NCBI RefSeq assembly: GCF_014279875.1
Contig: NZ_CP047952.1
Location: forward strand, 2,232,001 to 2,296,000
DNA length: 64,000 nucleotides
Origin: Synechococcus sp. MEDNS5
GTDB lineage: Bacteria > Cyanobacteriota > Cyanobacteriia > PCC-6307 > Cyanobiaceae
Direction of reading: 5' to 3'
Shown here in pieces: positions 18,330-28,836 of the stretch. The notes beneath the pieces are model-generated. The model did no database searches, was not told where the DNA came from, and saw only the letters and a list, made by a program, of their open reading frames with translations. Position numbers and translations under genes: made by a program. How positions within the stretch are numbered: position 1 is the stretch's first letter; each line of letters begins with the position of its first letter.

Positions 18330-19034
18330 ATGGGCCGAACCTACTTCCGCAGGACTGCCTTAGCGGCCACCGCCCTGGGGCTGGCCGGTCTGGGTGCAGG
18401 AGTTCCTGGCTTGAGCCGGGCTTTGTTCGACAGTCGGCCTCTGCAACAGGAACGCTTTGCGATCCTAGCCCAGGCCGTGGGTGACAGCCGCTGGAAACTG
18501 CTGGTGCTGGAACAGATCAAGGCCCGTCCTTTGTGTTGGGAAGAGCGCAGGGACGGTCTGATGAAACCTTCTTTGAATGATTTCGACTTCAGCGGGATCT
18601 GCAGCCGCTATCTCGACAGCAATGGCTATTCCCTGCGCACGGGAGGCACGGATTCCGACAAACGCTTTCGCCTGAAGCTGGAGCAGAACCGCGATGCACT
18701 GATGCTGCAAGCCATGGATCCAGTGAGGGGAGACAGCACGGTTGTGGCACGAGCCACTCGGGTGCGGCGGGACAAGAATGCATTCGTGAAACTGACCCTG
18801 GAGCCAGGGTGGACTCTGGAGCGTCGGGCCTACCAGGGCCGCACGCTGAGCCATGTGTATTTCGCCAATTCCAAGCCGATGCCCACGCTCATGGCCTCGA
18901 GTCGGGGCAGCAACCGCCAGAGCCGCAGCTTCTCAGCGAATCTGCCCAGCGCTCCAGGACTGCCTCAGGCAGGAGGCAGGGGCCAGGGAAGGCGGGGACC
19001 GATCCGACTGGAAGTGATTCCCTACCGTCCCTGA
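18330..19034 (+). CDS. DUF3747 exported protein
   Basis: This 234-residue protein opens with RRTALAATALGLAGLGAG, a signal peptide with a twin-arginine-like start. The cyanobacterial DUF3747 pattern follows: FDSRPLQQERFAILA, LLVLEQI, CW, DFSGICSRYLDSNGYSLRTGG and the late GWTLERRAYQGRTLSHVYFAN. The family is confined to cyanobacteria as far as I know and has no established function. A Gly/Arg/Gln-rich low-complexity stretch precedes the last ten residues. ATG at 18330 starts the signal peptide; the longer open frame upstream is a shadow of rnhA. The transcript probably continues into the structured region ending at the terminator near 19200. Confidence 0.85.
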   Translation: MGRTYFRRTALAATALGLAGLGAGVPGLSRALFDSRPLQQERFAILAQAVGDSRWKLLVLEQIKARPLCWEERRDGLMKPSLNDFDFSGICSRYLDSNGYSLRTGGTDSDKRFRLKLEQNRDALMLQAMDPVRGDSTVVARATRVRRDKNAFVKLTLEPGWTLERRAYQGRTLSHVYFANSKPMPTLMASSRGSNRQSRSFSANLPSAPGLPQAGGRGQGRRGPIRLEVIPYRP

Positions 19035-19080
19035 CGCGGGGACAGTTGAGGGAGCGACCTCCGCGAGCAAGACACAGCTG

Positions 19081-19201
19081 GGATCACTTCTTAAGTTGCA
19101 TTCGTGTGAGGAGTGCTAAGCGCCTCTTCAGGGTCGAAACAAGGACAGACTCCTGCAATGCGTTTCACTTCTGAGCTCTGCCTTTGGCAGGGCTTTTTTT
19201 T
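19081..19201 (+). ncRNA. Candidate structured RNA with Yfr1-complementary loop
   Basis: This 120-base stretch after the DUF3747 gene ends in a strong terminator. GTGTGAGGAGT at 19104-19114 is the exact complement of the ultraconserved 11-base loop of the cyanobacterial sRNA Yfr1. Two short helices frame it: GCATT (19098-19102) with AATGC (19157-19161), and GGAGT (19110-19114) with ACTCC (19149-19153). Part of the complement therefore sits in an asymmetric internal loop. It may be a separate sRNA or the 3' UTR of the DUF3747 mRNA. No promoter is assigned. Confidence 0.35.
19174..19201 (+). terminator. Rho-independent terminator
   Basis: A 9-bp stem (AGCTCTGCC / GGCAGGGCT, one G-T pair) with a TTT loop is followed by eight T. 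It ends the plus-strand transcript that contains the DUF3747 gene and the candidate RNA. Confidence 0.88.
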
Positions 19202-19205
19202 GCGA

Positions 19206-19233
19206 CAACAAAAAACCGACCCTCGGGTCGGTT
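19206..19233 (-). terminator. Rho-independent terminator of the rpl unit
   Basis: Read on the minus strand, AACCGACCC pairs with GGGTCGGTT across a 2-base gap (effectively a tetraloop) and is followed by TTTTTTGTTG. It lies about 60 bases beyond the rplL stop and is back to back with the plus-strand terminator. Confidence 0.88.
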
Positions 19234-19294
19234 GAATGCAATGAAATGGAAGGAAGGAAGGGTCGACATCCCGGAGGAGGCCAACCCGAGAGGG

Positions 19295-19687
19295 TCACTT
19301 GAGGGTGACCTTTCCGCCCACTTCTTCGATGGCCTTCTTAAGGGCTTCGGCTTCGTCCTTGGACACGCCTTCCTTGATGGCCTTGGGTGCAGCCTCGACC
19401 ATGGCCTTGGCATCACCAAGACCCAGGCCAGTGGCCTCACGCACAGCCTTGAGGACTTTGATCTTGGCTGAAGCTTCAAAGCTCTCCAGCACAACATCAA
19501 ATTCGGTTTTCTCTTCAGCAACCTCGCCACCGCCAGCGCCAGCAGCGCCAGGAGCGGCCATCACCACACCAGCAGATGCGGCAGCGGACACACCGAAAGC
19601 CTCCTCGATCTGCTTGACAAGCTCGGAAGCCTCAAGCAGCGAAAGAGTTTTCAGTGATTCGAGAATTTCGTCGGTTTTTGTAGACAT
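19295..19687 (-). CDS. rplL: 50S ribosomal protein L7/L12
   Basis: This is the acidic stalk protein that recruits translation GTPases. The N-terminal dimerisation helices (about 1-35), the Ala/Gly-rich hinge (about 37-55) and the C-terminal factor-binding domain with [20 protein letters not shown] are all present. Length is 130 residues. It lies 47 bases after rplJ and is the last gene before the terminator. Confidence 0.97.
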   Translation of the reverse strand: MSTKTDEILESLKTLSLLEASELVKQIEEAFGVSAAASAGVVMAAPGAAGAGGGEVAEEKTEFDVVLESFEASAKIKVLKAVREATGLGLGDAKAMVEAAPKAIKEGVSKDEAEALKKAIEEVGGKVTLK

Positions 19688-19734
19688 GGTTGGGAATCAG
19701 CAACAGATCAGAGAAACAGTCGAGTCGAAGACGA

Positions 19735-20262
19735 TCAGCCTTCGCCGGATTCGGCGTGCTGCTTGAGCGCTCGAGCAAGGCCGGAGGGAACCTCGTTGAT
19801 ACCGACTGCAACCTTGGTGGCAACGGCATTGATGGCACCGGCGATCTGTGCCATGAGCGCTTCCTTGGAGGGAAGATCACCAATGGCCTTGATCTCGTCC
19901 TGAGACAGAAGCTGGCCTTCGAAAAGACCGCCCTTGGTTTCAGACTTTTTGGTGTCCTTCTGGAAAGCCTGAACGGCTTTCACTGCACCACCCACATCCC
20001 CTTTGACAAGGATGAAAGCGTTGGTGCCGGTGAGAAGGGAATCAAGGTTTGACCAAGCACTGTCACCATCAATGGCGCGACGCATCAAGGTGTTTTTGGT
20101 CACCTTGCACACACCGTTGGCTGCCTGCAGACGGGTCCGCAGATCAGACATTTCCTTGATGGAGAGACCCTGGTAATCCAGGACCAGTGCCATTTCGGCC
20201 TCACCGAGGAGCTGCTTGAGCTCTTCGACGATCTGTTGCTTGCTCTCCAGAGTGCGGCCCAT
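19735..20262 (-). CDS. rplJ: 50S ribosomal protein L10
   Basis: L10 anchors L7/L12 dimers to the 23S rRNA stalk base. The 175 residues contain the N-terminal RNA-binding domain ([20 protein letters not shown]) and end in an alpha-helix that holds L12. ATG at 20262 was chosen from the conserved start MGRTLESK; the longer open frame upstream is leader. A 240-base gap separates it from rplA, and L10 normally represses its own synthesis through such a leader. Confidence 0.96.
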   Translation of the reverse strand: MGRTLESKQQIVEELKQLLGEAEMALVLDYQGLSIKEMSDLRTRLQAANGVCKVTKNTLMRRAIDGDSAWSNLDSLLTGTNAFILVKGDVGGAVKAVQAFQKDTKKSETKGGLFEGQLLSQDEIKAIGDLPSKEALMAQIAGAINAVATKVAVGINEVPSGLARALKQHAESGEG

Positions 20263-20502
20263 AGGAATTGGATCGGATCGGGGGAACAAGCTGGACACGC
20301 GGCCGATCAGTGCTCCCCAGAGGAGAGACGAGGCCGCGTATCGATCCAATCCCTAAGGGAGCGAAATCGTCGCGTTTGCCTCGGCAGGACTTATGCGATC
20401 GGGCCGGTTCGGGAGAACTGGCTGATGCAACCTGCTGTCTCAGGCCGGGCACGTGCCCGTGGACTGGCTTTCGCCAGTTCATCAAATTACATCACAGAGT
20501 GA
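20263..20502 (-). promoter_or_regulatory. Leader upstream of rplJ, probable L10 control region
   Basis: This 240-base untranslated stretch between rplA and rplJ contains a perfect hairpin ACTGGC-GAAA-GCCAGT (20463-20478, minus strand) and beside it the palindrome cgggcacgtgcccg (about 20446-20459). In many bacteria the L10(L12)4 complex binds a leader here. I cannot confirm the kink-turn consensus by eye. Confidence 0.45.
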
Positions 20503-21210
20503 TCAGCCGTCCTTGTTAATGTCCTGCAGCGCAGAGATGTCAACTTCCACAGACGGGCCCATGGTGGACGTCACGTAAAGGCTCTTCCAATAACGCCCCT
20601 TTGCGCCGCTGGGCTTGTTGCGGTCGATGGTCTCCTGGAGCGTTTTGAGATTGTCCAGAAGATTGCCTTCTGAGAAGCTGGCCTTGCCGAAACGCACATG
20701 CACGATTCCCGTGCGGTCAGCACGGAATTCCAGCTTGCCTGCCTTGAATTCGTTGATGGCGGCCGCCAGATCCGTTGTCACCGTTCCCGCCTTGGGGTTC
20801 GGCATCAAACCACGGGGACCAAGCACCCGACCCAACTTGGCAACCTTGGGCATCATGTCGGGGGTGGCGATCAGCAGGTCGAAATCCATTTCTCCCTTGC
20901 TGATGGTTTCCACCAGATCCTCATCACCAGCGAGTTCAGCGCCGGCCGCCTTGGCCTCAGCAACCTTTTCACCGCGGGTGATGACAGCAATCCGCACCGT
21001 CTGACCGGTGCCATGGGGCAGTGCAACCGTGGTGCGCAGCTGCTGGTCGGTGTATTTGGGGTCAATGCCAAGACGGGCGTGGGCTTCCACGGTCTCGTCA
21101 AACTTGGCAGTGGCGTTCTCCTTGACCAGCTGAATGGCTTCAAGGGGTTCATAGGCCCGTTCCTCGATCTTGTTGACGAGGCTGGCCAGGCGTTTGGATG
21201 TTTTAGGCAT
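20503..21210 (-). CDS. rplA: 50S ribosomal protein L1
   Basis: This is a primary 23S rRNA-binding protein at the tRNA exit side (L1 stalk), usually also a translational repressor of the rplK-rplA message. The 235 residues include [14 protein letters not shown], the hinge between domains and the conserved MPNPKAGTV. It lies 80 bases after rplK. Confidence 0.97.
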   Translation of the reverse strand: MPKTSKRLASLVNKIEERAYEPLEAIQLVKENATAKFDETVEAHARLGIDPKYTDQQLRTTVALPHGTGQTVRIAVITRGEKVAEAKAAGAELAGDEDLVETISKGEMDFDLLIATPDMMPKVAKLGRVLGPRGLMPNPKAGTVTTDLAAAINEFKAGKLEFRADRTGIVHVRFGKASFSEGNLLDNLKTLQETIDRNKPSGAKGRYWKSLYVTSTMGPSVEVDISALQDINKDG

Positions 21211-21290
21211 GGCAGGAATGGGGTGCAGGCGACCGCAGGGTCTCCCCCGAAAAAGGACAGTTGAAGCTGTGAGAACTGGCGCTTGAGGCG

Positions 21291-21716
21291 TCAGTCGGTG
21301 ATGGCGACGCCCATGTTGCGAGCGGTGCCTTCGATGATGCGCATGGCTGACTCAACGCTGGTGCAATTGAGATCGGGCAGCTTGGTCTTGGCGATCTCCT
21401 CAAGCTGAGAGCGCTTGATGGAGCCAACACTTCCCTTGGCGGACTCGCCGGACCCTTTCTCGATTCCGGCGGCTTTGGTGATCAGCACCGACGCTGGAGG
21501 CGTCTTGGTGATGAAGGTGAAGCTGCGGTCTTCGAAGACCGAGATCTCCACCGGGATCACAAAACCGGCCTTGTCCTGGGTACGGGCGTTGTACTCCTTG
21601 CAGAACGCCATGATGTTGACCCCATGCTGACCGAGGGCAGGGCCCACGGGCGGTGCGGGGTTGGCTTTGCCGGCCTGAAGGGCCAGCTTGATGACTGCTG
21701 TGACTTTCTTGGCCAT
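21291..21716 (-). CDS. rplK: 50S ribosomal protein L11
   Basis: This 141-residue protein forms the GTPase-associated centre with 23S rRNA. The proline-rich N-terminal domain ([20 protein letters not shown]) and the C-terminal RNA-binding domain, ending in GTARNMGV, are complete. The 110-base gap to nusG holds a strong hairpin (CACCTG / CAGGTG with a GC extension, 21745-21766), which could attenuate or serve an L1-type control. Confidence 0.97.
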   Translation of the reverse strand: MAKKVTAVIKLALQAGKANPAPPVGPALGQHGVNIMAFCKEYNARTQDKAGFVIPVEISVFEDRSFTFITKTPPASVLITKAAGIEKGSGESAKGSVGSIKRSQLEEIAKTKLPDLNCTSVESAMRIIEGTARNMGVAITD

Positions 21717-21744
21717 CGGCGGACGGAGTTGTACATCTGCGGAT

Positions 21745-21766
21745 CACCTGACCCTCGGGGCAGGTG
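21745..21766 (-). promoter_or_regulatory. Hairpin in the nusG-rplK gap
   Basis: On the minus strand CACCTGCCC and GGG(T)CAGGTG form a nine-pair stem with one bulged T, about 30 bases before the rplK start. No T-run follows, so it is not a simple terminator. A role in L1 or L11 regulation is conjecture. Confidence 0.4.
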
Positions 21767-21826
21767 CGGCGGAGCGGGAACCACTCCTGAGGCCGCCCTC
21801 CGCAGGGAGACGGCCGCCACAACACT

Positions 21827-22495
21827 TCAGTTTTGCTTGCTCACCTGGGAGAACTCGAGCTCCACAGGCGTTTCCCGGCCGAAGATTGAGAGAAGGGCCT
21901 TGAGCTTGCTGCGCTCGCCCGATACTTCAATCACTTCGCCCTGGAAGTCCTTGAACGGCCCAGCCGTCACCAGGATCTGATCACCCTCGGTGAGATCAAC
22001 CTTGACGACGGTCTTCTTCTCCGCAGCCCGCTTGAAGATGCGATCAACCTCGGAGCGGCTCAGGGGTCGAGGCTTGATGTGACCGCGAGCTTTGCCTGTG
22101 GCGCGGCGATCCTCCGCTCCCACGAAGTTGATGACGTTCGGGGTGCTGCGCACAGCCATCATCGTGTCTTCGTCGAGCACCATTCGCACAAGAACATATC
22201 CAGGGAAGACCTTCTCCTCCGTGGACTGCCGGCTGCCGTCTTTCTTGATCTTCACGGCAGGGGTTTCCGGAATCTCGATTTCGAGAATTCTGTTGCTCAC
22301 TCCAAGGGTGACCGCCCGTTGCTCGAGGGTGGCCTTCACCTTCTTTTCGCAGCTTGACGCCACTTGCACCGCATACCAGCGGGCGATACCCGTTCGAACT
22401 TCAGGGACTTCGAGCGTTCCTTCCTCGCCGTCATTCGGGGCCGGAAGATCCAGCACTTCGCTGGAATCCGACTGGCTGAGATCGAGATCAGACAC
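21827..22495 (-). CDS. nusG: Transcription antitermination/termination factor NusG
   Basis: NusG binds RNA polymerase and couples it to Rho or the ribosome. The NGN domain (about 40-150, from IARWYAVQVASSCE through the FPGYVLVRM stretch) and the KOW domain (about 165-215, with AGPFKDFQGEVIEV) are intact. An acidic, Ser/Glu-rich N-terminal tail of about 35 residues precedes the NGN domain. It lies 63 bases after secE. Confidence 0.96.
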   Translation of the reverse strand: MSDLDLSQSDSSEVLDLPAPNDGEEGTLEVPEVRTGIARWYAVQVASSCEKKVKATLEQRAVTLGVSNRILEIEIPETPAVKIKKDGSRQSTEEKVFPGYVLVRMVLDEDTMMAVRSTPNVINFVGAEDRRATGKARGHIKPRPLSRSEVDRIFKRAAEKKTVVKVDLTEGDQILVTAGPFKDFQGEVIEVSGERSKLKALLSIFGRETPVELEFSQVSKQN

Positions 22496-22558
22496 GGGGC
22501 AGGATGAGAAGAACAGAGCATCGATGCGGATCGACGCCGTGGGGGACGAACCAGTCGG

Positions 22559-22807
22559 TCAACGGAACACCTGGGACGCAGCCCAGCCGTAAAAACGACT
22601 CAGTGCAGCAATGGCAGCGGCTGAGAGGCTCACCATCAGGATCACCGCAATCGACTCACTGAAGAGCTGCTGCCGGCTTGGCCAGACAACCAGCTTGAGC
22701 TCCTCGTAGGTCGCAGGGAAGAATCCACCTTTCTTTCCCGGCTGGTCAGAGCCGGTAGGAGCCGGTGACTTGGCTGCTGCAGTGTCCTCGGAGGTAGGCG
22801 TTGTCAC
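22559..22807 (-). CDS. secE: Preprotein translocase subunit SecE
   Basis: SecE clamps SecY in the Sec translocon. The 82-residue single-helix form is typical of cyanobacteria: a charged Pro-rich N-terminus, the conserved amphipathic segment TYEELKLVVWPSRQQ, then one membrane helix (about 50-72). The 93-base gap to clpB shows no terminator that I can see. Confidence 0.92.
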   Translation of the reverse strand: MTTPTSEDTAAAKSPAPTGSDQPGKKGGFFPATYEELKLVVWPSRQQLFSESIAVILMVSLSAAAIAALSRFYGWAASQVFR

Positions 22808-22900
22808 GAATCGCTGGGCACGGAGTCATTGGGCCGGTGCTGACGCAGGCTCAGATGGCACGTGACAGCAAACAAAGATCCTACCGGACGCCTTTTGCGT

Positions 22901-25636
22901 TCATCCAGGTTCAAACCGGAAGGGATCAGCCGGTGAAGATCCGGCATGCACCCGCACGGTTTTGGCACCGTGGAAGCGATCTTCCAGCAATTCCGTCGCC
23001 AAGGGGTTCTCCAACCGACGGCGCAACACACGGCGCAGGGGCCTGGCGCCGTACTCAGGCTCGTAGCCCAGGCTCACGAGGGTGTCGATCACCGCGTCAT
23101 CCACCTGAAGAGCCAGTCCTTGCTCCTGGAGAAGACTGGACAGATCCGCCAATTGCAAGCGCACAATCCGGCTCAGATCCTTCTGATCGAGCGGTCGAAA
23201 CCGAATCACCTCATCGATGCGGTTGAGAAATTCAGGCCGAAAGTGACTGCTGAGCGCTTCATCCACCGCCACATCCAATGACGGGGATGCCTCCTGAGCC
23301 TCAGACTCCCCTCCCAGGCGTGCAGCCTCGAGGATGGCCCGACTGGCGAGATTGCTGGTCATCACGACCACCGTGTGACGGAAATCAACGGTCCGCCCCT
23401 GGGAATCACTGAGCCGGCCGTCGTCCAGCACCTGGAGCAACACATTGAACACATCCGGATGGGCCTTCTCCACCTCATCAAGCAGCAGGAGGGCATAAGG
23501 ACGGCGACGCACGGCCTCCGTGAGCTGACCACCTTCCTCGTAGCCCACATAACCGGGAGGGGCACCGAGCAAGCGGGCCACGGCGTTGCGCTCCATGAAC
23601 TCACTCATGTCGAGACGCACCATCGCCTCCTCTTCATCAAAGAGTTGACCCGACAGGGCCTTGGCCAGCTCGGTCTTGCCCACACCGGTCGGCCCCATGA
23701 AAAGGAAGGACCCCACCGGCCGGCGCGGATCCTTCATCCCGGCACGAGCCCTGCGGATTGCAGCCGCCACAGCCTGCACGGCCTCCGGCTGGCCGATCAC
23801 CCGCTCTTGCAACCGTTGATCCAGCTCCAGCAGTTTCTGACGCTCGCCAGCCAGCAGCCGCTGGACCGGGATCCCGGTCCAGCGCGCCACCACGTCGGCG
23901 ATATCCGCGGCCTCCACCTGTTCCCTCAGCAGCGCGGTTCCAGCAGCCTGGGCATCACTGAGAGACTGCTCGAGGTCATTGCGGCGCTGCTGGAGTCGAT
24001 GCAGCTGGTCGTATTGCAGGCGAGCAGCCTCCTCGAGATCGCCCTGGCGTTCAGCGTCGGCGATGGCGTGGCGCAGATCCTCATCCTCCTGCAGCAGCTG
24101 ACGTAGCTCCTCCAACTGCCCCCGTTCGGCCTGCCACCGGTCCCGCAAACGCGACAAATGCGTTGTGGCCTCCAGCCGTTGACGCTGCAGTTGAACACGT
24201 TCCGCCTCGGGAGCCTGTTCGGCAGCAAGCACCGACAACTCCACCCGGCGCAGCGCCATCTCGGCGTCCTCCACCACCTGGGGCTTGGAGGTCACATCCA
24301 TCTTGAGCTGAGCGGCCGCCTCATCGATCAGATCGATTGCCTTGTCGGGCAGGCAGCGGTCGCTGATGTAGCGGTCTGCCAGACGAGCAGCGGCGGTCAC
24401 CGCAGCATCCGTGATCGTGACGCCGTGGTGCAGCTCATAGCGCTCCTTCACCCCTCGGAGGATCTCGATGCTGTGATCAATGGAGGGCTCCGCAATGGGC
24501 ACCTGCTGAAAACGCCTGTTCAGTGCAGGATCTTTCTCAACAGTGCGCCTGTAATCCTCGGGTGTCGTGGCGGCGATGCAGCGCAGATCACCCCGCGCCA
24601 GCGCAGGCTTGAGAAGGCTGCCGGCATCGGCACTGCTGCGATCACTGTTCACCACCGTGTGCAGTTCATCGATGAACAGCACCACACCTGCTTCCGGATC
24701 ACTCACCTCCTGCAACACCTCGCGCAGGCGCTCCTCGAATTGTCCACGGAACTTGGCACCGGCGATCAGCGCCCCGGCATCCAGAGCCACAAGCCGCAGG
24801 CCCTGAAGTGATTCAGGCACTTCACCGGCCACCATGCGCTGGGCCAACAGTTCAGCAATCGCCGTTTTTCCCACACCCGGAGCACCGATCAGCACGGGGT
24901 TGTTCTTACCGCGGCGGGAGAGCACCTTGATCAAGCTGCGGATCTCGGCATCACGACCCACCACTGGATCCAGCTGGCCGTCAGCGGCTTCCGCAGTGAG
25001 ATCCCGCCCAAATCGCTCCAGGGCTGTTGCTTCCGCGGCAGGAACCGGTTCAGGCATGGCTTCGGCCGTCTGGGCCGGCGCTGGCGCAGGCGGCGATGCA
25101 GGGGTGGAGGGAACCTGGACTGAAGGCACCTGTGAAGGGGATTGGATCGTCGTTCCAGGGCCAGGGTCCGGAGCCCTGCGCAGCTCAGCCTCCAGACGAT
25201 CCGGCGTCAGTCCGAAACGGGAGAGAAGATCTTCTCCAATCCGCGGATCACGACCGATCGCAATCATCAAGTGAGACAGATCAATCAGGCGAGAGCCCCA
25301 AAGCCCCCGCACACGATCCGCCGACTCCAGCAAGCGTTCGAGATCTTCGCCAATGAAGAGATCCTGGCCCCTGACGGTGGGTTGCTCAACAAGAAACGAT
25401 TCGAGCTGATCAAGGAGACGGTCGCGGGGGAGAGAGAGCACAGCCACCTCCGCCTGATAACGAGGATCGGCGAACAACACCTGGAGCAGATGCTCCACAT
25501 CGAGATCTCCATGGCGCCAACGCCTCGCCACATCCTGGGAACTGAGCAACAGATCCCAGGCCTGATCGCTGAAACGCTCAGGTTCGGCAGTGAGGCTGGC
25601 TGGAGGCTGGGAACTCCCTTCGTATACAGACGTCAT
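22901..25636 (-). CDS. clpB: ClpB-type disaggregase
   Basis: This is a two-ring AAA+ chaperone that with DnaK rescues aggregated proteins. The 911 residues comprise an N-domain (about 20-150), then a Pro/Ala/Ser-rich linker (about 154-205). The first AAA module has GAPGVGKT at about 251-258 and a [10 protein letters not shown] Walker B. A long M-domain coiled coil runs about 455-580. The second AAA module has GPTGVGKT and LLLLDEVEK. The M-domain separates it from ClpC/ClpA. The N-domain is divergent and the linker much longer than usual, as in the second ClpB of cyanobacteria (inference). ATG at 25636 was preferred over a TTG one codon upstream. gloA ends 11 bases before it. Confidence 0.93.
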   Translation of the reverse strand: MTSVYEGSSQPPASLTAEPERFSDQAWDLLLSSQDVARRWRHGDLDVEHLLQVLFADPRYQAEVAVLSLPRDRLLDQLESFLVEQPTVRGQDLFIGEDLERLLESADRVRGLWGSRLIDLSHLMIAIGRDPRIGEDLLSRFGLTPDRLEAELRRAPDPGPGTTIQSPSQVPSVQVPSTPASPPAPAPAQTAEAMPEPVPAAEATALERFGRDLTAEAADGQLDPVVGRDAEIRSLIKVLSRRGKNNPVLIGAPGVGKTAIAELLAQRMVAGEVPESLQGLRLVALDAGALIAGAKFRGQFEERLREVLQEVSDPEAGVVLFIDELHTVVNSDRSSADAGSLLKPALARGDLRCIAATTPEDYRRTVEKDPALNRRFQQVPIAEPSIDHSIEILRGVKERYELHHGVTITDAAVTAAARLADRYISDRCLPDKAIDLIDEAAAQLKMDVTSKPQVVEDAEMALRRVELSVLAAEQAPEAERVQLQRQRLEATTHLSRLRDRWQAERGQLEELRQLLQEDEDLRHAIADAERQGDLEEAARLQYDQLHRLQQRRNDLEQSLSDAQAAGTALLREQVEAADIADVVARWTGIPVQRLLAGERQKLLELDQRLQERVIGQPEAVQAVAAAIRRARAGMKDPRRPVGSFLFMGPTGVGKTELAKALSGQLFDEEEAMVRLDMSEFMERNAVARLLGAPPGYVGYEEGGQLTEAVRRRPYALLLLDEVEKAHPDVFNVLLQVLDDGRLSDSQGRTVDFRHTVVVMTSNLASRAILEAARLGGESEAQEASPSLDVAVDEALSSHFRPEFLNRIDEVIRFRPLDQKDLSRIVRLQLADLSSLLQEQGLALQVDDAVIDTLVSLGYEPEYGARPLRRVLRRRLENPLATELLEDRFHGAKTVRVHAGSSPADPFRFEPG

Positions 25637-25647
25637 CAAGGGGTGGC

Positions 25648-26049
25648 TCAGGCAGACGGGGAACGGGACGCCAGTTCAATCAGCTCAATCTTGTATCCAT
25701 CCGGATCTTCCACGAAGGCGATCACGGTGCTGCCATGTTTCATCGGGCCGGGTTCACGAACAACCCGACCCCCCTGGCCAGCAATCCCTGCGCAGGTTGC
25801 CTGGATGTCGTCCACGCCCAGGGCGATGTGTCCATAGCCACTTCCGAGGTCGTACTCAGCTGTATCCCAATTGTGGGTGAGCTCAAGAACGCTGGAGTCC
25901 GACTCATCCCCGTAACCCACGAAGGCGAGGGTGAAGCGTCCGCCTGGGTAGTCCTTGCGCCGCAGCAAGCGCATGCCCAGAACGTCGGTGTAGAAGGCCA
26001 GAGAACGCTCGAGATCGCCCACCCGGAGCATGGTGTGCAGCATGCGCAT
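25648..26049 (-). CDS. gloA: Lactoylglutathione lyase (glyoxalase I)
   Basis: Glyoxalase I converts the methylglyoxal-glutathione hemithioacetal to S-lactoylglutathione. The 133 residues form two beta-alpha-beta-beta-beta repeats: [19 protein letters not shown] at the start and [11 protein letters not shown] in the second half. Metal ligands are the His in LHTML, Glu in VLELTHN, His in GHIAL and Glu in YKIELI. ATG at 26049 places the first ligand at the usual distance; the open frame continues upstream without family similarity. It is divergent from eno and leads into clpB. Confidence 0.93.
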   Translation of the reverse strand: MRMLHTMLRVGDLERSLAFYTDVLGMRLLRRKDYPGGRFTLAFVGYGDESDSSVLELTHNWDTAEYDLGSGYGHIALGVDDIQATCAGIAGQGGRVVREPGPMKHGSTVIAFVEDPDGYKIELIELASRSPSA

Positions 26050-26165
26050 CGACAGGTTCAGCAGCTCCTCCCCAGCATGGTGCATTCCCTTGGCTGGCGG
26101 AAGCGCGTGCAGGGACGCTTGATTTTCGTGCCGGAGGGCACAGTTGCAGTGAGCAGGGCGACCCA

Positions 26166-27488
<1,323 letters not shown>

Positions 27489-27546
27489 TCAAACCACAGA
27501 CTCCCACAGAAAATGGGCCTTCCTCCCTGGCCATGGGGGCAGGCCA

Positions 27547-28068
27547 TTGGCTGAAAAACAGCTCTTTGATCCCCAGCGAATAGCGCTGATCAACCAGCAA
27601 CTACGGGCCCAGGCCACTGCCACAGGCCTGCAGCCTGGTCACCAAGCTCTGCTAAGAATTCAGGCTGACGGTGCCCACCTGCAGGCTGATCGCTTCAATC
27701 AGGAGCTGTTTGCCTTACTGACCGACCCAGCCTTGGTGGCGGCTGTGAAAGACGTGAGCGGCCTTGACGCCGTGCAGCAGCTTCTGGAACAGCATGGAGC
27801 TCCGATGCAAGCTCTTCCAGCCATGCAGCCAGAGGATGTGGACATTCATAAGGGACAGGTTTGGCACTACGGACCTGCCAATGCCACGCCCCACTGGCGG
27901 CGCGCCCTCAGCGTGGCCTACGTGGCGGATGGCACCCGTCTTTGCAGCCATCCGCCTGGGTTTTCGGGAGCGGCTGGTGCCACTGTGCGAGCCACAACCC
28001 TACGCACCCTGTTTGGCTCTGACGCTGAAGGGAAAACCGTGCGGGGTTCCCGGCATCCACGGCACTAA
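27547..28068 (+). pseudogene. Probable remnant of a PhyH-like dioxygenase
   Basis: This open frame has no good start; TTG at 27547 is the first option clear of eno. The C-terminal half reads HKGQVWHYGPANATPHWRRALSVAYV with gaps, resembling the last Fe-binding His segment of phytanoyl-CoA dioxygenases (G-x-x-x-H...GPN...RRALSxxY). The preceding DPALVAAVKDVSGLD resembles an early helix of the same family. The middle of the protein, which should carry the HxD iron ligands, appears to be missing: only about 30 residues lie between the two parts. I read this as an internally deleted relic, not a working enzyme. Family assignment is by eye and tentative. Confidence 0.4.
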
Positions 28069-28071
28069 GGC

Positions 28072-28836
28072 ATGGCTTTTCCCGACTTCGCTGCTGCGGC
28101 CGAGACTGATCGAGAGCGGGGCGGCCATGTGTTCGTGCAATGCCTCCCGAAAATGGGGTCGACGGCCCTCAGTTGCAGTCTCAGTCATGCTGAGCATGAA
28201 GTGAACATGGACGGGGCTCCGCTGTTAATGCAGCACCGGGCTCAACCCGACTTTGATGCCCTGCGCTGGAGCTGGCTCAGTGAACGCCGTCAGGCCCTGG
28301 GCACCGCCATTGATGTGTGCACCAGCCTGTTCCTGCTCACTGCAGAGCTGTCGGATGCACAGCTGCAGCAGTGGGGGCACCATCGCCTGCTGCTCAACCG
28401 ATCCCTGCGGCCGTGGTTACGCAGCATCAGCCACTGGAGCTTCCAACACTCCGACCATCCTCTGCGTGAGACGTGGCATCAGGCCTACCGCCACTTCGTG
28501 GATCAGCGCGACACGGACCTCGCCGCCACGATGCCTTCTGTGCTGGACGACCTCAGCAGTGCGGTGCGTTTCTGGATGCCGGTATGGCTGCTGTATCAGC
28601 AATGGCTCGACACTCACGCACCGGAATGGAGAAGTAGCCAGCGCTGCCTGGTCACGGACGCCAACACCGTGATGCCCACCCGTGCCAACAGCAGCCACTT
28701 TTCCGACGCATTCAAGCGCCGCTTTGATCAACTGATCCCGGCCATGCCCAGCCTGACGCTTTCAGCCGAACGCCACAAAAGCTTCCAGCAGGACCTACGC
28801 CACAAACTTCTAGCAATGCGGGACTCAACGACCTGA
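28072..28836 (+). CDS. Sulfotransferase-like protein
   Basis: This 254-residue protein has HVFVQCLPKMGSTALSCSL near residues 19-37, close to the 5'-phosphosulfate loop (PKxGST) of PAPS-dependent sulfotransferases. SLRPWLRSISHW near 120 resembles the 3'-phosphate-binding RxP...S region. The C-terminal half, with AFKRRFDQLI, is helical. A substrate cannot be named; picocyanobacterial relatives often lie in cell-surface glycan islands. It begins three bases after the relic dioxygenase frame and ends overlapping the convergent AarF gene by 12 bases. The two may form an accessory insertion after eno. Confidence 0.6.
   Translation: MAFPDFAAAAETDRERGGHVFVQCLPKMGSTALSCSLSHAEHEVNMDGAPLLMQHRAQPDFDALRWSWLSERRQALGTAIDVCTSLFLLTAELSDAQLQQWGHHRLLLNRSLRPWLRSISHWSFQHSDHPLRETWHQAYRHFVDQRDTDLAATMPSVLDDLSSAVRFWMPVWLLYQQWLDTHAPEWRSSQRCLVTDANTVMPTRANSSHFSDAFKRRFDQLIPAMPSLTLSAERHKSFQQDLRHKLLAMRDSTT

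Noticed and set aside
19060-19140. Yfr1 itself on the minus strand (ACTCCTCACAC is present there)
   Set aside because: Yfr1 needs a 3' hairpin with a T-run soon after the loop. The minus strand downstream of the motif has neither, so the plus-strand complement is the better reading.
27764-28204. 146-residue plus-strand frame overlapping the relic and the sulfotransferase gene
   Set aside because: It overlaps the better-supported sulfotransferase-like frame and shows no family motif. I considered a frameshifted dioxygenase end but could not support it.
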